DNA from: Syncephalis fuscata | Lineage: Eukaryota; Zoopagomycota; Zoopagomycetes; Zoopagales; Piptocephalidaceae | Direction: 5' to 3' | Length of the DNA: 30,926 nt | NCBI GenBank assembly: GCA_025786725.1 | Contig: JAHLTZ010000088.1 | Coordinates: 1 to 30,926, forward strand | Part shown: positions 9,591 to 19,644 of the stretch, piece after piece | Numbering within the stretch: the first letter of the stretch is position 1 | How the letters are laid out: every line of letters begins with the position of its first letter | Notes under the pieces: model-generated | Told to the model about the DNA's origin: nothing | Databases searched by the model: none | Seen by the model: the letters and a program-made list of their open reading frames with translations, nothing else | Made by a program: the position numbers and the translations under genes

Positions 9591-11501
9591 GTACTTTGAC
9601 CCCCACATTTGGAGTCCCCAAAGCAGCAAACCATTTTACGCAATTGATTGTAGTGATTTAAATAGTTGATTGGATTGATTGGATTGATTTGTGTTCAAAT
9701 GATTATTCACAATAAATATTTACGTAATATAATAACAGTATCATTTTCATAAAGTAGAATAGAATTAAATGTAATAGGACATTGTATTAGTAACAATTCT
9801 AAGTATTTAAATAATACTTACATTCAATATCTAAAAAGTTTTATTGAGACGAACATGCGTTCTCTGCGGTGCTTGTGTTGGTCTGAGATGGTCTAGCAAA
9901 CTCAGCTGGTCTGCCATTTCCATCCCAGATTGATTCGATGATTTGAAAAATATTTTTGCTTGCCATGACATACCGATTACACACCACTTGGCAGTTTTGG
10001 CAGACTAAGGTGGTGTGGTGGGTATGATTATTTACAGCAATCTTTTCTATTAGACTTTTTTCCTTACAGACATGACAAATCTATTAAATTGTTAAATTGT
10101 TAAATAAAATAATGATTACATTAAATACTTACCTGAGAAGAAAGATATTTATCAATTTTAATGGCAACAAGGTCTGCACGACGCTCTCGTCGTTTCAACA
10201 TTTGCCAGCACCTGTTGACAACAGCAGATCGATGGCCCTTGTATACATTGTTCTGCTTGCCAAACATTGCATCGCCGAATACAATAAGTGGCATTTTGTC
10301 AGTTGTTTGTAACCTTGCTGGATGTCATCCTTCTTTCTCTCTTGGTGGATCACTATTTAATTATATATAAATAATTATTCATACTTCACAGCTTTTAAAA
10401 AGTGTGTCATAAAATATAATTATTATGGCTATACAGTTCTTTGTATTATAAAAATCCAGAATTTACCTACTAAATGTTCCAAGTGTTGATATGGCATTAC
10501 ATAGAAAACACTATATAAGAAAATATCAAATATTATCAATAAAATATTTAAGCTTTTTTCAATCCCTAACTGCCTTGACTACCCTGACCAGTTCTTAAAT
10601 TAATGTAATTACTATTTTTATTGCATAAACGTAACAAATTACAACAAAAGTAATCTTTATTATATTTATTTTATTAACTTAACATTAATTTTATCGAAAA
10701 TGCCAAATAAATTGCTTATTTTTATCACACTTTTGTTTTCACTTGATATTGAAAGTTTGGTTGAACTGTACTTTGAATCCCACTTTTTTTATTTACTCAC
10801 TTCACCATCTTTTCTTATTACTATATTATTGTTTTATTTGATAATATATTATATGATAATGTTGAATATAACAATATAAATAGTATGCGTATTTGAACAT
10901 CAATAAAAAACATTATTCAATTCCTGGTCTTTATTTTTCTTATTTTATATCAACACCTGTTCAAGTAGCCTCAACGGCATGCCTTATATTCTGGTTACAA
11001 CTGTCATCACAAGATCTTTCTGGTGAAAACACTCAGCCAATTATTATCGCATATGGTGGAGACCATTTGCTTTATCGATGGTTGGCAAATAAATTGCACC
11101 CACCAAGTTGATACCAAGAATGCTCAAGACAATGGTGAACATTAAAAATGCTAGTCGTCCTACCTTTTTGTCACTATAAACAAGTATCTTACATTGCAGA
11201 TATGCCTAAAATACAACAGTAGAAAATTAGAAAATAGAAGAGGCCATTCAGACGCAAAGAAACCACACTGTACGTAGTAATAACAATAACAAATGCGGAA
11301 TGACATGGAATCACGATTATATGGCTTTTATTAATATTCAATCAATCTTTCTACGCATGGCCAACAGTAATAATGATCGGTCTCATGAATTTCAAGTAAT
11401 CAAATGAAAACACTATACTTGTGTTTTGTTATGCATAACAGTATGACTTCAATTGGAACGAATTTTGCTTTGAGAACTCCAAATGTGGGAGTCAAAGTTC
11501 A
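9591..11501. mobile_element. Inverted-repeat-bounded region carrying a Fanzor relic
   Basis: A 33-base motif at 9592-9625 (tactttgacccccacatttg, then gagtccccaaagca) is matched in inverted orientation at 11466-11501 (read in reverse: gaactttgactcccacattt, then ggagttctcaaagca). The flanking tggctt/tggctgaactg words also correspond. A third, shorter copy (tactttgaatcccactttt, 10769-10787) has the same orientation as the left one, so two elements may be nested or adjacent (9592 to about 10790, and 10769-11501). The only recognisable gene inside is the Fanzor-like fragment on the minus strand. The rest (10400-11460) is AT-rich and broken by stops. Confidence 0.6.
9841..10324 (-). pseudogene. Fanzor-like RNA-guided nuclease, C-terminal remnant with altered catalytic residues
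   Basis: Two exons, 10324-10133 and 10080-9841, around a good 52-base intron (GTAAGT...AATAG), give 143 residues. The order is that of the C-terminal half of eukaryotic TnpB homologues. First comes MPLIVFGDAMFGKQNNVYKG (from ATG 10294), then GHRSAV. Next is VAIKIDKYLSSQ, where the RuvC-II motif is normally xDEY. A zinc finger ICHVC...VCQNC follows, then CNRYVMASKNI, where NRDVxAAxNI holds the RuvC-III Asp. The tail reads IWDGNGRPAEFARPS. The motif Glu is Lys (codon 10148-10150) and the motif Asp is Tyr (9970-9972), so cleavage activity is not expected. A stop (10325-10327) precedes the fragment, and the N-terminal half with the RuvC-I Asp was not found. It is a relic unless spliced to distant exons. 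The 250 bases between the stop and the left inverted repeat are where a guide RNA would be encoded in an active copy. Confidence 0.7.
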
Positions 11502-11951
11502 GTTCAGCCAATCTTGGTTATCTGGATTAAATAGTTTAGAAATTACTGATTTGGCACTTATATTGTAGTCAATTATTATAATATAAAAACAGAAATCAAT
11601 GCTTTATTGATATTAGCATTGTCCAAATAAAGCCAATGCGTTTATTAAATAGGCAGTACCATGTGAATGGGAAGCATGTTGAACTCAAACATAGCGTCAC
11701 CTCCTTATTCTAGAATAATTTTTATTTACTTTTTTAATGTTTTGATCAAGTAAAATATCTTTTATTGGAGGTCACGAGTCAGCGGATATTATAAATTCTA
11801 TATATATATATATAGCAAAGAATAGTTTGCTATAAACCAAGTCAGCTGCTTTTTCGACTCTCCATAAACCATATCCCGCAATTATATCCTCCTCTCTACC
11901 ACCACATCGCAAACGATACCTCGGCTATACACAATTTACGATTTTATCACA
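11502..11951 (+). promoter_or_regulatory. Spacer and promoter of the secreted kinase-like gene
   Basis: A TA-repeat TATA region at about 11798-11814 is followed by C/T-rich tracts (ctttttcgactctcc, tatcctcctctctacc) at 11850-11902, about 50-150 bases before ATG 11952. Nothing else was recognised. Confidence 0.45.
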
Positions 11952-13334
11952 ATGAACTCGAAAACATTGGCTGCTATCCTAGCAAGTTATGCATTGGTAT
12001 TGATTACCAGCATTCCAGCGACAACAGCCATGTCTATTCCATCTAATGGTAATTACAGCTTGTGTAGCATTAGTTGTAGCGCTAATTATATAGCATTATA
12101 GGAGTGATTGATGATTCGTTTTTTGTCGATCCCAAGCTTAAAACCATAAATATACCCGATATTCCTAAATTGACTATTAAAAAAGTAGTCAAAGGATCAA
12201 AGGATGCGTTTATAGCCAAAGGCAAATACGAAAACCAAGATGCATATGTTAAATGTGTTTTAAATGGCAACCTTGCCTTAAGCAACAAGGTTGCATTTGA
12301 TGTAAGCTGCTATAGTGAAATAAATATTATTTACTAATTGTAATTTAGAGATTAATAACTAAGAAAACACTCGGTGAACAGCTAGGCAAGCAATGGATTG
12401 CGACACCGTTAGCTGCCAAAAGCTTCCCAACTAGATACTGCTCTGTTTACGCTGATGCCGGTGAAACAACATTGGACATTTTCTTGGTAAATCTACCATG
12501 GAAAGCTCGACTTCCCATTCTATACATTGCTGCTAAAAAGATTATGGAAGGTAAAGTAGTGTAATGGTATTAATATACATAACACTCATCTTAATTACTC
12601 ATATTAGGCCTATCATTCTTACACAGTATCAATTTATCGCATAACAATGTTAAGCCAGAAAGTAAGTTTAATTTTATAGTAATCGCCATTCTTATTAAGT
12701 AAATTAAATCGCTTTAGACATTGTAATCGATGCCGAGACTGATAAAGCCAATCCAAGAGTTGCTTTTATTGACTTTGACTCTGTCATGGATTTAACCAAT
12801 CTAAATCAGAATACTGCTGCACTTTCTCAAGAATTACGTAAAGTTGGAACTGAAGGTTTTATTGCGCCCGAAGTAATTGGAGGAAAAGCTTTAAACCCAC
12901 AACTGGCTGATGAATGGAGTGCTGGTGCTACTATTTATACGCTTGTCGCAAAGGAAATGCTTCGTATTATCGATTACACCGAACAGCGCACGCATGCCAT
13001 GGAGTTTTTACAATATAATAAGGCTGCTCTTAGCAATACTAACAATTTACAAAAACTTGCTCAAGAAAATAATTCAGTTGCTCGTTGGAAATTTATTGAT
13101 ATTCAATTTATTCCCGACGCTACTTCAATTACACAAACAGCCTATGTATTCGACGTGATGATTCAATTAATAGATCCCAATCCTGTCGCTCGTCCGACCT
13201 TAGATCAGCTATTGGGTAAAACGCAAAAGAATCGTCTAAGTGGAATTCAAAATCAGCAATTTAGCAATACACTTGCTTCGCTCAAGTCTCTATCTCGGAT
13301 GTATCAAGTTCCCGATACCAGAGCATCTTTATAA
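11952..13334 (+). CDS. Secreted protein-kinase-fold protein, probable pseudokinase
   Basis: Exons 11952-12048, 12102-12301, 12349-12550, 12608-12661 and 12718-13334 give 389 residues. A signal peptide is clear: basic start MNSK, then a hydrophobic stretch to about residue 26 (ITSIPATTA). The kinase fold is visible in order: beta-3 lysine DAYVKCVL (Lys83), catalytic loop LHSINLSHNNVKPENIVID (172-189), magnesium-loop position VAFIDFDSV (Asp203), GTEGFIAPEV for the APE motif, helix F DEWSAGATIYTL, and the distal DPNPVARPTLDQLL. The HRD motif is HNN, so the catalytic base is Asn180, and DFG is DFD. Lys182 and Asn185 remain. The glycine loop is not recognisable. Known active kinases rarely tolerate loss of the HRD Asp, so a pseudokinase is inferred. 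Export suggests a role at the cell surface, in the secretory lumen or towards another organism. Splice phases all agree. Confidence 0.85.
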
Positions 13335-13453
13335 GCAAGTAATGGCCGAGCATTTTACAAGTCTTTTATTGGCTATTTGGAACGTAATAAATGCAAACGA
13401 TTTTGATCATTAATAGCGTGTTATAAATGTATTTAATCAATGTTATATCATAT
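13335..13453. other. Short spacer between convergent genes
   Basis: About 120 bases separate the stop of the kinase-like gene from the stop of the OCIA-like gene. AT-rich text with aataaatg at 13386 and ataaat at 13424 may serve as 3'-end signals for both strands. Transcript overlap is likely. Confidence 0.4.
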
Positions 13454-14482
13454 TTATTCATCAATAATGTCACCATACTGATTACGACGCATGTGGCCCG
13501 TTTTACGGACACGTTCAAAGTCTTCACGTGTGCGAGGAAATGATTCATCAGAATTGCTATTCATATTAGTATCACTTGTTGGTGCCTCACTCCAAACATT
13601 AGCTGTATCCGAGTTTTGTGCGCTGTTTTGATTCGACGATGGTTGTTGCTGCTGTGCACGCAAACGATCCCAAGCCGATTCGGGCTTGTTCTGAGAACGC
13701 ACTCTATGCCAACTAGATGCACCACTAGCATCACTATTTGCTGGCGGTGTTCCTCCTTGTGCTGTTGTGCCATCATTGGTATTTTCAAATCCAACAATTG
13801 GATCACTGCCATCTCGATCGACTGATGCATTTTGTAAAATAGCATCTGGTCCGGATGCTTGACCGGATGATGATCTGCGTTGTCTCTGTATCCTTTCGCG
13901 TATAATATCATCTCTAATACATACATTTAGTTGCATGTGCTTTAGTATATCCCTTTAACTTACCGTGCCTCTTTCAAAAGTTGGAGTATTTTTTTACTAT
14001 CAGGCAATTTATCAATTTCCCGTCTAGCCATCCAACCGCTAAGCATTGTACCAACTTGCAAGCCCATCATACCGGCAACTGGCAGTGTTATTGCCCAAAT
14101 ATTAATTGATTGTTAGTATGACGTACCTTTAAACGATCTATGATAGTCAAACTACTTACAGCCCGCAAAAAAGAACGTAGCAAAAGGTCGATAGCGTCGA
14201 TATCTAGCTAAAAATCAAAAATATTATTGGTATTTAAACCTTAAGCCGCACAATATTATCAATAAAAGCCTACCATAAAATATTCCGCTGGCAAAGCCCA
14301 GAATACCAGCACCCGTTACTGTATAGTTACGGTTATTCTTAATTGTTCTATTACATTACAAGATAATTACCATTGCGAACGGAATTGTCCCGAATACGCG
14401 CCAATGTAGCCTCCTCCTCGGGCGTAAGCTTGTGTTCTTTGATACGCTCAAAGAGTTGTTGAACAATAGGCATTGCCGACAT
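13454..14482 (-). CDS. OCIA-domain-like protein, probably mitochondrial/endosomal membrane
   Basis: Exons 14482-14371, 14318-14274, 14207-14160, 14078-13964 and 13913-13454 give 259 residues with consistent phases. The N-terminal third resembles an OCIA domain: LTPEEEATLARIRDNSVRN, then two glycine-rich hydrophobic stretches (VTGAGILGFASGIFYG and GMMGLQVGTMLSG) separated by a basic ARYRRYRPFATFFFAG segment. A REIDKLPDSKKILQLLKEAR helix follows. The C-terminal 150 residues are Gln/Asn/Ser-rich and disordered, with short motifs SSWHRVRSQ and SAWDRLRAQ and the end RKTGHMRRNQYGDIIDE. OCIA proteins in animals sit in mitochondrial and endosomal membranes. The call rests on domain pattern and could be wrong at family level. 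A second ATG lies three codons in (14473). Introns are 50-81 bases. Confidence 0.65.
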
Positions 14483-14780
14483 AGTGATTGTATAGAAAGG
14501 GAGAATAAAGTGTGTGTGTGTGTGTGTGTTATGGTAATTATTACATATTAATAGCTTTATGTTTTAATTTGTGTCACTTTTTATGATTGTCCAAATGTGT
14601 AATATAACTATTAATTGGATTACATAGTAAGAGTAGCTAATAAAGTATTGTGTTTATAGTAAATGAAAGAATAGAATTTAGTTTTCATAGCTGAACTTTT
14701 CAGTGTCGTCGTTTTCTTCTCTTTCAAACAAAATTTAATTAATTAATTCTTTTCTGCTTTTAAAAAATAATAAATAAATA

Positions 14781-15277
14781 GCCGTTTTATGCCGTTTATG
14801 ACCTATATAATTAAAATATAGCAAAATAATTGTTAGATTTGAGTTCTCCATGCTTGGCTGTATCGTTAGGTATGATTTATAGAACAATGATTTTTGCAAA
14901 AAATATTAGCCAAAAATGTAATTTACGTATTTTTAATTCACTTAATAAAACATTGCTAAAATTATGTATAACTTTACGTATAATGAAGCAAATTGTCTGA
15001 TATTTTGCACAAATATGCACATAGCATATAAGTGACTATTGGCAAAGTGTACCGTTATCGTATTGCATTATGGTGTAATAACTGCAATAATACGCTAATA
15101 AATGTGCAAAACAGCAATTTTATGCTGTTTATGACTTATATAATTAAAATACAGCAAAATGATTGCTGGATTCAAGTTCTCCGTGCTTAGTTATACATAT
15201 TGGTATGATTTATAGAACAATAATTTTTGCAAAAATGTTGGTCAAAAATGCGATTTACGTGTTATTAGTTAATGAAA
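14781..15277 (+). repeat. Direct repeat pair, about 165 bases each
   Basis: 14781-14945 and 15114-15277 align along their length at about 80% by eye. Shared blocks include tttatgac.tatataattaaa, gtatgatttatagaacaa and atttttgcaaaaa. The offset is 333 bases. This is a tandem duplication or remnants of a repeat's long ends; no gene lies between the copies. Confidence 0.7.
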
Positions 15278-15984
15278 AGATTATTAGACTTCATGATTTT
15301 AGAAAAATTAATATTAAAAACTCGATTTGGATCAAGTAAATTTGAAGTTCTCTACAATATTATAACAATCATAACAGCAAGCTAGTATGAGGAAATACCG
15401 ATGCAAATTGACAATCTATGTCATATACATATACATAAAAATAATATATTTTGCTGTGATCATAGCTACCAGAAATAATAACATTACATTTCTACAATAA
15501 ACATATATGTTTAAAACAACGAATAGTTCAATCTACAATGCTTATAAATGTTGTGTATCAATGGTAAGATTTTAAGCATTATAAACTCAACACAATTATT
15601 CATTCTATTCTATCATTTATTCTGTAGTAGCCAAGTACTATTCATGACTATTGCCCGTTTGTCTCTAGTTCAATTATCAATAGACTTTGATTAACTCTGT
15701 TTATTGAGCCATATATACAGATGAAACAAACAATATGAGTATGCATAAACTTGTTGCTTAATTATAAATGTGTATTTGGTTAATCATTTATAACTATTAA
15801 TTGCTAAACTAGTTAACAGCAAATAAGTCGATATGGAACTGTAGAAATTTATAGAATAAGGACAATGCAAACATTCATATTGCAGTATCACGAAAATACA
15901 ACGATATGACGGTATCTATAATAAATGTATTTATATAGAATAATCATGCTAATGGATATAATGGCCAATATAACTCATTGCCCA

Positions 15985-16075
15985 TGGTCATGTTTAATGA
16001 ATTGAATCGTATTAAATACAACCATTTGATCATTAAATCATATTATAATAATTAATAAATTATTTGAAGATTGTA
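15985..16075 (-). repeat. Foldback-element terminal arm, partial
   Basis: The stretch ggtcatgtttaatgaattga, then accatttgatcattaaatca and aataattaataaat, matches the outermost part of the right arm of the element at 5145-5895. The inner part is missing or too diverged. Confidence 0.5.
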
Positions 16076-16492
16076 AAATTATTTTTATTTAATTAATGAA
16101 TGATTAGTTATTATGTGCAAATATATTTATTATATATTTATTATTACAATTAACATTATTAAATGCTATAAAGTATATTGCTCATATTGTTATTGATTGA
16201 GATGCAAAATATAAACCTTTGCACCTACTTATTTAGTAGTTGTTGCTTGTGTTTAATAGTTTGCACTGATACTGTTTGGTAATATTATTGTATAACAATT
16301 TATTAATTGATCCAATATCCCTTTTTTAATTTTGCTGTTAATTAATAGCAATAGTATCAATTAATCTTGATGATGTCGCATCTAGTACTTATTTGTTGGT
16401 ATTGTTGTTATGGTATACCACCACGTACTTTGTATGATGGATACTGCAGTTGTAGCAGTAGCACATTACTTACTTATTTGAAGTGGGCGTAT

Positions 16493-16867
16493 TAGTGTGT
16501 TAGCGGCCGACTACCTACAATTCTAAAATAATCAATACAATGTTAGTACGTTAGTAGACAATTGTCTTGAATTTATATTTTATATTTTGTTTTAGTGTGC
16601 TAGTGGCCGGCTATCTAAAATCTATAATAATCAATAAATGTTAGTGTTAGTATCCGGTATCTAAAATTTAAAACAATATATGTATAAAGTTAGTATGTTG
16701 CAATGTTGTGTAGCCGGCCGCTAGCACACTAAAACAATTTGGTGATTTTTATTTATGATATAAAGTTGTAATTAGCAATACAGGTTAGTAAGTTAGTAAA
16801 CAAAATCTAAATTTATCAATATAACATTGATTGCTATATTGCTTGGTAGCCGGCCGCTAACACACTA
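16493..16867. mobile_element. Small inverted-repeat element with a second copy nested inside
   Basis: Outer ends: tagtgtgttagcggccgact (16493-16512), inverted at 16845-16867 (ggtagccggccgctaacacacta read rightward). Inner ends: tagtgtgctagtggccggct (16593-16612), inverted at 16710-16731. The two ends share about 20-22 bases including the G+C-rich GGCCG core, in sharp contrast to the AT-rich interior. Outer length is 375 bases and inner about 139. The terminal TA on each side would fit a TA target site, as in Tc1/mariner-type MITEs, though this is not proved. No coding capacity. The inner copy appears inserted into the outer one. Confidence 0.8.
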
Positions 16868-17540
16868 ATCGCCATTGTCCTTGAACTTGACACTTGATGG
16901 CTTGTAAATCTAAAGTATTATATGCAGAGTTAGTGGCTGATTTAAGCTAGTTACTTACCATTGCATGACCAGTGCACCATAAAGAAGGACCGGTAAGTGG
17001 TTTATTAAAAGGAAAAAGGGAAAAGTAGAGTTAGAGGAGAGAAGAAAAGAGAAAGAGTTCGACAGCATATAGCCAACACAGTTATCGTGCTGACGGCTGT
17101 CCGCAAGGCAGAGCGACACCACTAGCACTGCTATACAACCGTATAGAGGGTGGTATGCAAAGCCAGAAGGGGCATACTTATACCAGCCGTATAACAATAG
17201 TGACTATAACAGAAAAAGGACATGGTATACTTGATAGCATATATTGATCATAGCTAGCATACTAGCAACTGCCCACAAGGCAAAACAACACCGCTAGCAC
17301 TGCTGCATGGCGCCATACAGCAGGGCGGTATGTAGTACCGAGACTAGGCATGCTTATACTAATAGACTAACCATCACATATAGCAAGCAAGGCATATACT
17401 GAACTTATGGAAACAAGTGCAAGTAGGGAAGGTGACTAGTGGATAAATGCTGTCAAGTGTGGAGGAAAAGAAAGAGGAACGTGTGACGCAAATCGTGTGC
17501 TATGCAATCGGCAGACTGTTTTTATAGTGTGGGTGCAAGT
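16868..17540 (-). other. Possible relic of a small secreted-protein gene, with duplicated segment
   Basis: On the minus strand a TATA-like box (ttttata read rightward, 17519-17526) precedes a C/T-rich tract (17461-17480). Two related segments follow: 17263-17360 and 17081-17180. Each contains a hydrophobic signal-like run (AVLAVLFCLVGSC in the first, IAVLVVSLCLADS in the second) in an otherwise broken frame. A good donor (GTAAGT, near 16960) and acceptor (CTTTAG, near 16915) lie at the far end, next to the nested element at 16867. G+C is higher than the surroundings. No intact frame spans the region, so a decayed or unusual gene is possible but unproved. Confidence 0.3.
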
Positions 17541-17574
17541 GCTGATGTAATATAAATAAACAATTATTATGATT

Positions 17575-18490
17575 TTGTGGTCAAATGGCTATTTTTAATA
17601 AAATTCGCGTAATTGAACTGCACATTCAATCTATTGAACATGAAAACAAGTGGTGAGTTTTATTTAATCGTCAAATATTCACCATTATAAATTTTTTATC
17701 CAATATGTATATATCTAGTATACATATATATCATTAATATGTTTAATTAAAATTAAAAGCATAACTAATTGACATGATCTGGTTTATTTATGAACAATCT
17801 TAATAAAACATAACTCCGTTCATATTCATATTATTTGTTATACCAATATAACTCAGTGAACAAACTAAGTGCGGTAAGTCGATTTTTATTAATAAAAAAA
17901 GTTGGGACCATACTGACAACAGCTATAGACAGCGTATAGCCAATATATAATAAAACAATAAACATTATAATAAATAGACAATATTAAACGAGATTAGCAA
18001 TGTTGGAGCTAATGAGCATATATGCATGATCAATGAGCGGAATTAATCGACATTTGTTAATAATAATGCTAAGGCAAAAAAGTAGTTTTGAACAGAACAG
18101 GGCTAGTTGAGTATAGAATGATATATAAAATGACGTGTATACGGTAAGAAAGCATAAAAATAATATTAAAAGTTATAGTGCATATAATGCAATGAGCAAC
18201 ACAAGTGAAGTGTATAGGAACATATAAACAATAGAATGTATTTAGTATATCATTATATGCTATATAATAGTGCGGGCAGAATGATAATGATATAAGTGAC
18301 TAGAGTATATATGCGCATTGAATATATGCATACTGGATAATGAATCTACAATAATAAGTATTTTGGACTCTGATGTGAATTACCTTAGTTTCATGTTTAA
18401 TAAAAGAAAGTTTAATTTAAAAGTGTAAATATTATCAAGTTGCCATTTGACATCCAAGTCACATTAAATGACTAGTAAATTATTTGATGC
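17575..18490. mobile_element. Foldback element, second long copy
   Basis: The left arm 17575-17730 (tggtcaaatggctattttta, attgaacatgaaaacaagtg, ttatccaatatgtatatatc) and the inverted right arm 18315-18490 (atatatgcatactggataat, gccatttgacatccaagtca) bracket a centre of about 580 bases. The centre, read in reverse, aligns with that of the copy at 5145-5895. Example: aacaaatgtcgattaattcc, read in reverse near 18055, matches ataaatgtcgactaactccg at 5635. So the centres of the two copies are in opposite orientation. No protein gene. The arms are more diverged than in the first copy. Confidence 0.7.
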
Positions 18491-18917
18491 TTGCAAAAGA
18501 AAAGTTGTATTCATTTAATTAAATAAATAAGGTGATATATACAATATGATAATACAAACCATAAATCGAGTAGAATTGTACATAAAAATACTATGAATAT
18601 ATTGAGATACAGATGAGGGCATTGTTTAAGGGTGGAATAAAAGAAAGAATAAAAGCAAATGCAATTATAGAACAATGTCATTAATAAAGCACTGAGTGTA
18701 ATAAAAAGAATAGATAACAAACAATAAAGACAAGCATATTTATAGAACAATGTCTTCAGTAAAACAATGAGTGTAATAAGAAGAATAAAAAACAATAGTT
18801 GAAGTTTGAGTTTCATATCTTTTATTTTCAAAAAAGTAAGAGGCTCACAGCAAAATAGTTTTATCTGGCTAAATAATCGATTTGCTACAGCCGACTGTTA
18901 CTTATTTTCTACGTTCA
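18491..18917. other. Spacer upstream of the gene at 18918
   Basis: AT-rich, with a short internal direct repeat: tatagaacaatgtcattaat and tatagaacaatgtcttcagt (about 18666 and 18740), each followed by a taaaa.aatgagtgtaata-like block. A minus-strand frame here (18511-18831) is low-complexity and not believed. No clear TATA box. Confidence 0.4.
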
Positions 18918-19644
18918 ATGGACTTTTCGGCCTTTCATGCTGCACACTTTAGTGCTAGTCAGCGAGCAGTATTTCAACAACTTATGAATCCCCAACAGCA
19001 AGGGAATGCGAATCACTCAACAGGAGTCGAGTATACAGCAACAACAGATGCTATACAGCATGATGAAGAGCAACCGAATAACAACGATTTTGTAAATACG
19101 TTAACCGAAGATGATGGGAACGAGAGCGAGCTTGTCTATGAAGATGATGATGATGACATAGTAGACAGCGATAGTATAAATAGGACTCGGAAAGGGCGGT
19201 TTGTACTATCGTCGGCTGCTATTGCCATGTTTGCTCAATCAGCAGCCTATCGCGAAGAATGTACAGTATAATAATATACTCTTATTGTATCTATACTCAT
19301 TAATTTTATCTTGTTTAATTAAATCCATAGTGCGCCAAGAGAAGGAAAGGGAAGCAGCCGAACAGGTACGTATTGAAAATCAAAGCGACGATGACGATGA
19401 CGCATCCGGCGAACGCCGTAAGCGCATGCGTAGTTGTCTTGAACCAAATCCACTTGATGACATGCCACGCGTCAATACAATGAGCGTTTATAAACAGCTC
19501 TATGGCACTACAGGTGCATTAGAGATTATACGACGAGAAACTGCACTCAATGCAGCCTATCGTGCTCAGTGCCAGCCATCAAGTCAAGGCAGTAAAAGCG
19601 GATCGACGGTTGTCGTATGGCCTGTTCTTCCACTTCATTGTTAG
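18918..19644 (+). CDS. Unrecognised acidic protein with coiled-coil and nuclear-localisation-like patch
   Basis: Two exons, 18918-19260 and 19331-19644, around a 70-base intron (GTACAG...CCATAG), give 218 residues. The ATG at 18918 (MDFSAFHAAHFSASQRAVF) is the first in frame. The order is: an Ala/Phe-rich start, a Gln/Asn-rich linker, an acidic run (SELVYEDDDDDIVD, about residue 79-92), GRFVLSSAAIAMFAQSAAYREE, then the splice into a charged helix LRQEKEREAAEQVRIEN. After that come a second acidic run (SDDDDDASG), a basic patch GERRKRMR and a final region with SVYKQLYGTTGALEIIRRET. The alternation of acidic runs and a basic patch suggests a nuclear protein, by composition only. No family recognised; a further unseen intron near the C-terminus is possible. 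Confidence 0.6.

Larger units (their letters stand above)
14483..16492. other. AT-rich intergenic region with repeats
   Basis: Upstream region of the OCIA-like gene. It holds a (GT)n microsatellite at about 14511-14529, a pair of direct repeats (14781-14945 and 15114-15277) and a foldback arm at 15985-16075. No coding frame of substance was seen. Confidence 0.55.

Noticed and set aside
10893-11111. 72-codon plus-strand frame inside the inverted-repeat region (contains IIIAYGGDHLLYRWLANKL)
   Set aside because: Slight resemblance to the AYG/FGD segment of Fanzor proteins, but on the wrong strand and with no further motifs; the complementary strand also gives partly hydrophobic frames. No support for a gene.
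13616-13825. 69-codon plus-strand frame with several Cys/Trp
   Set aside because: Antisense to the Gln/Asn/Ser-rich tail of the OCIA-like protein.
18511-18831. 106-codon minus-strand hydrophobic frame
   Set aside because: Low-complexity AT-rich text with an internal direct repeat and no splice or promoter signals; typical chance frame.
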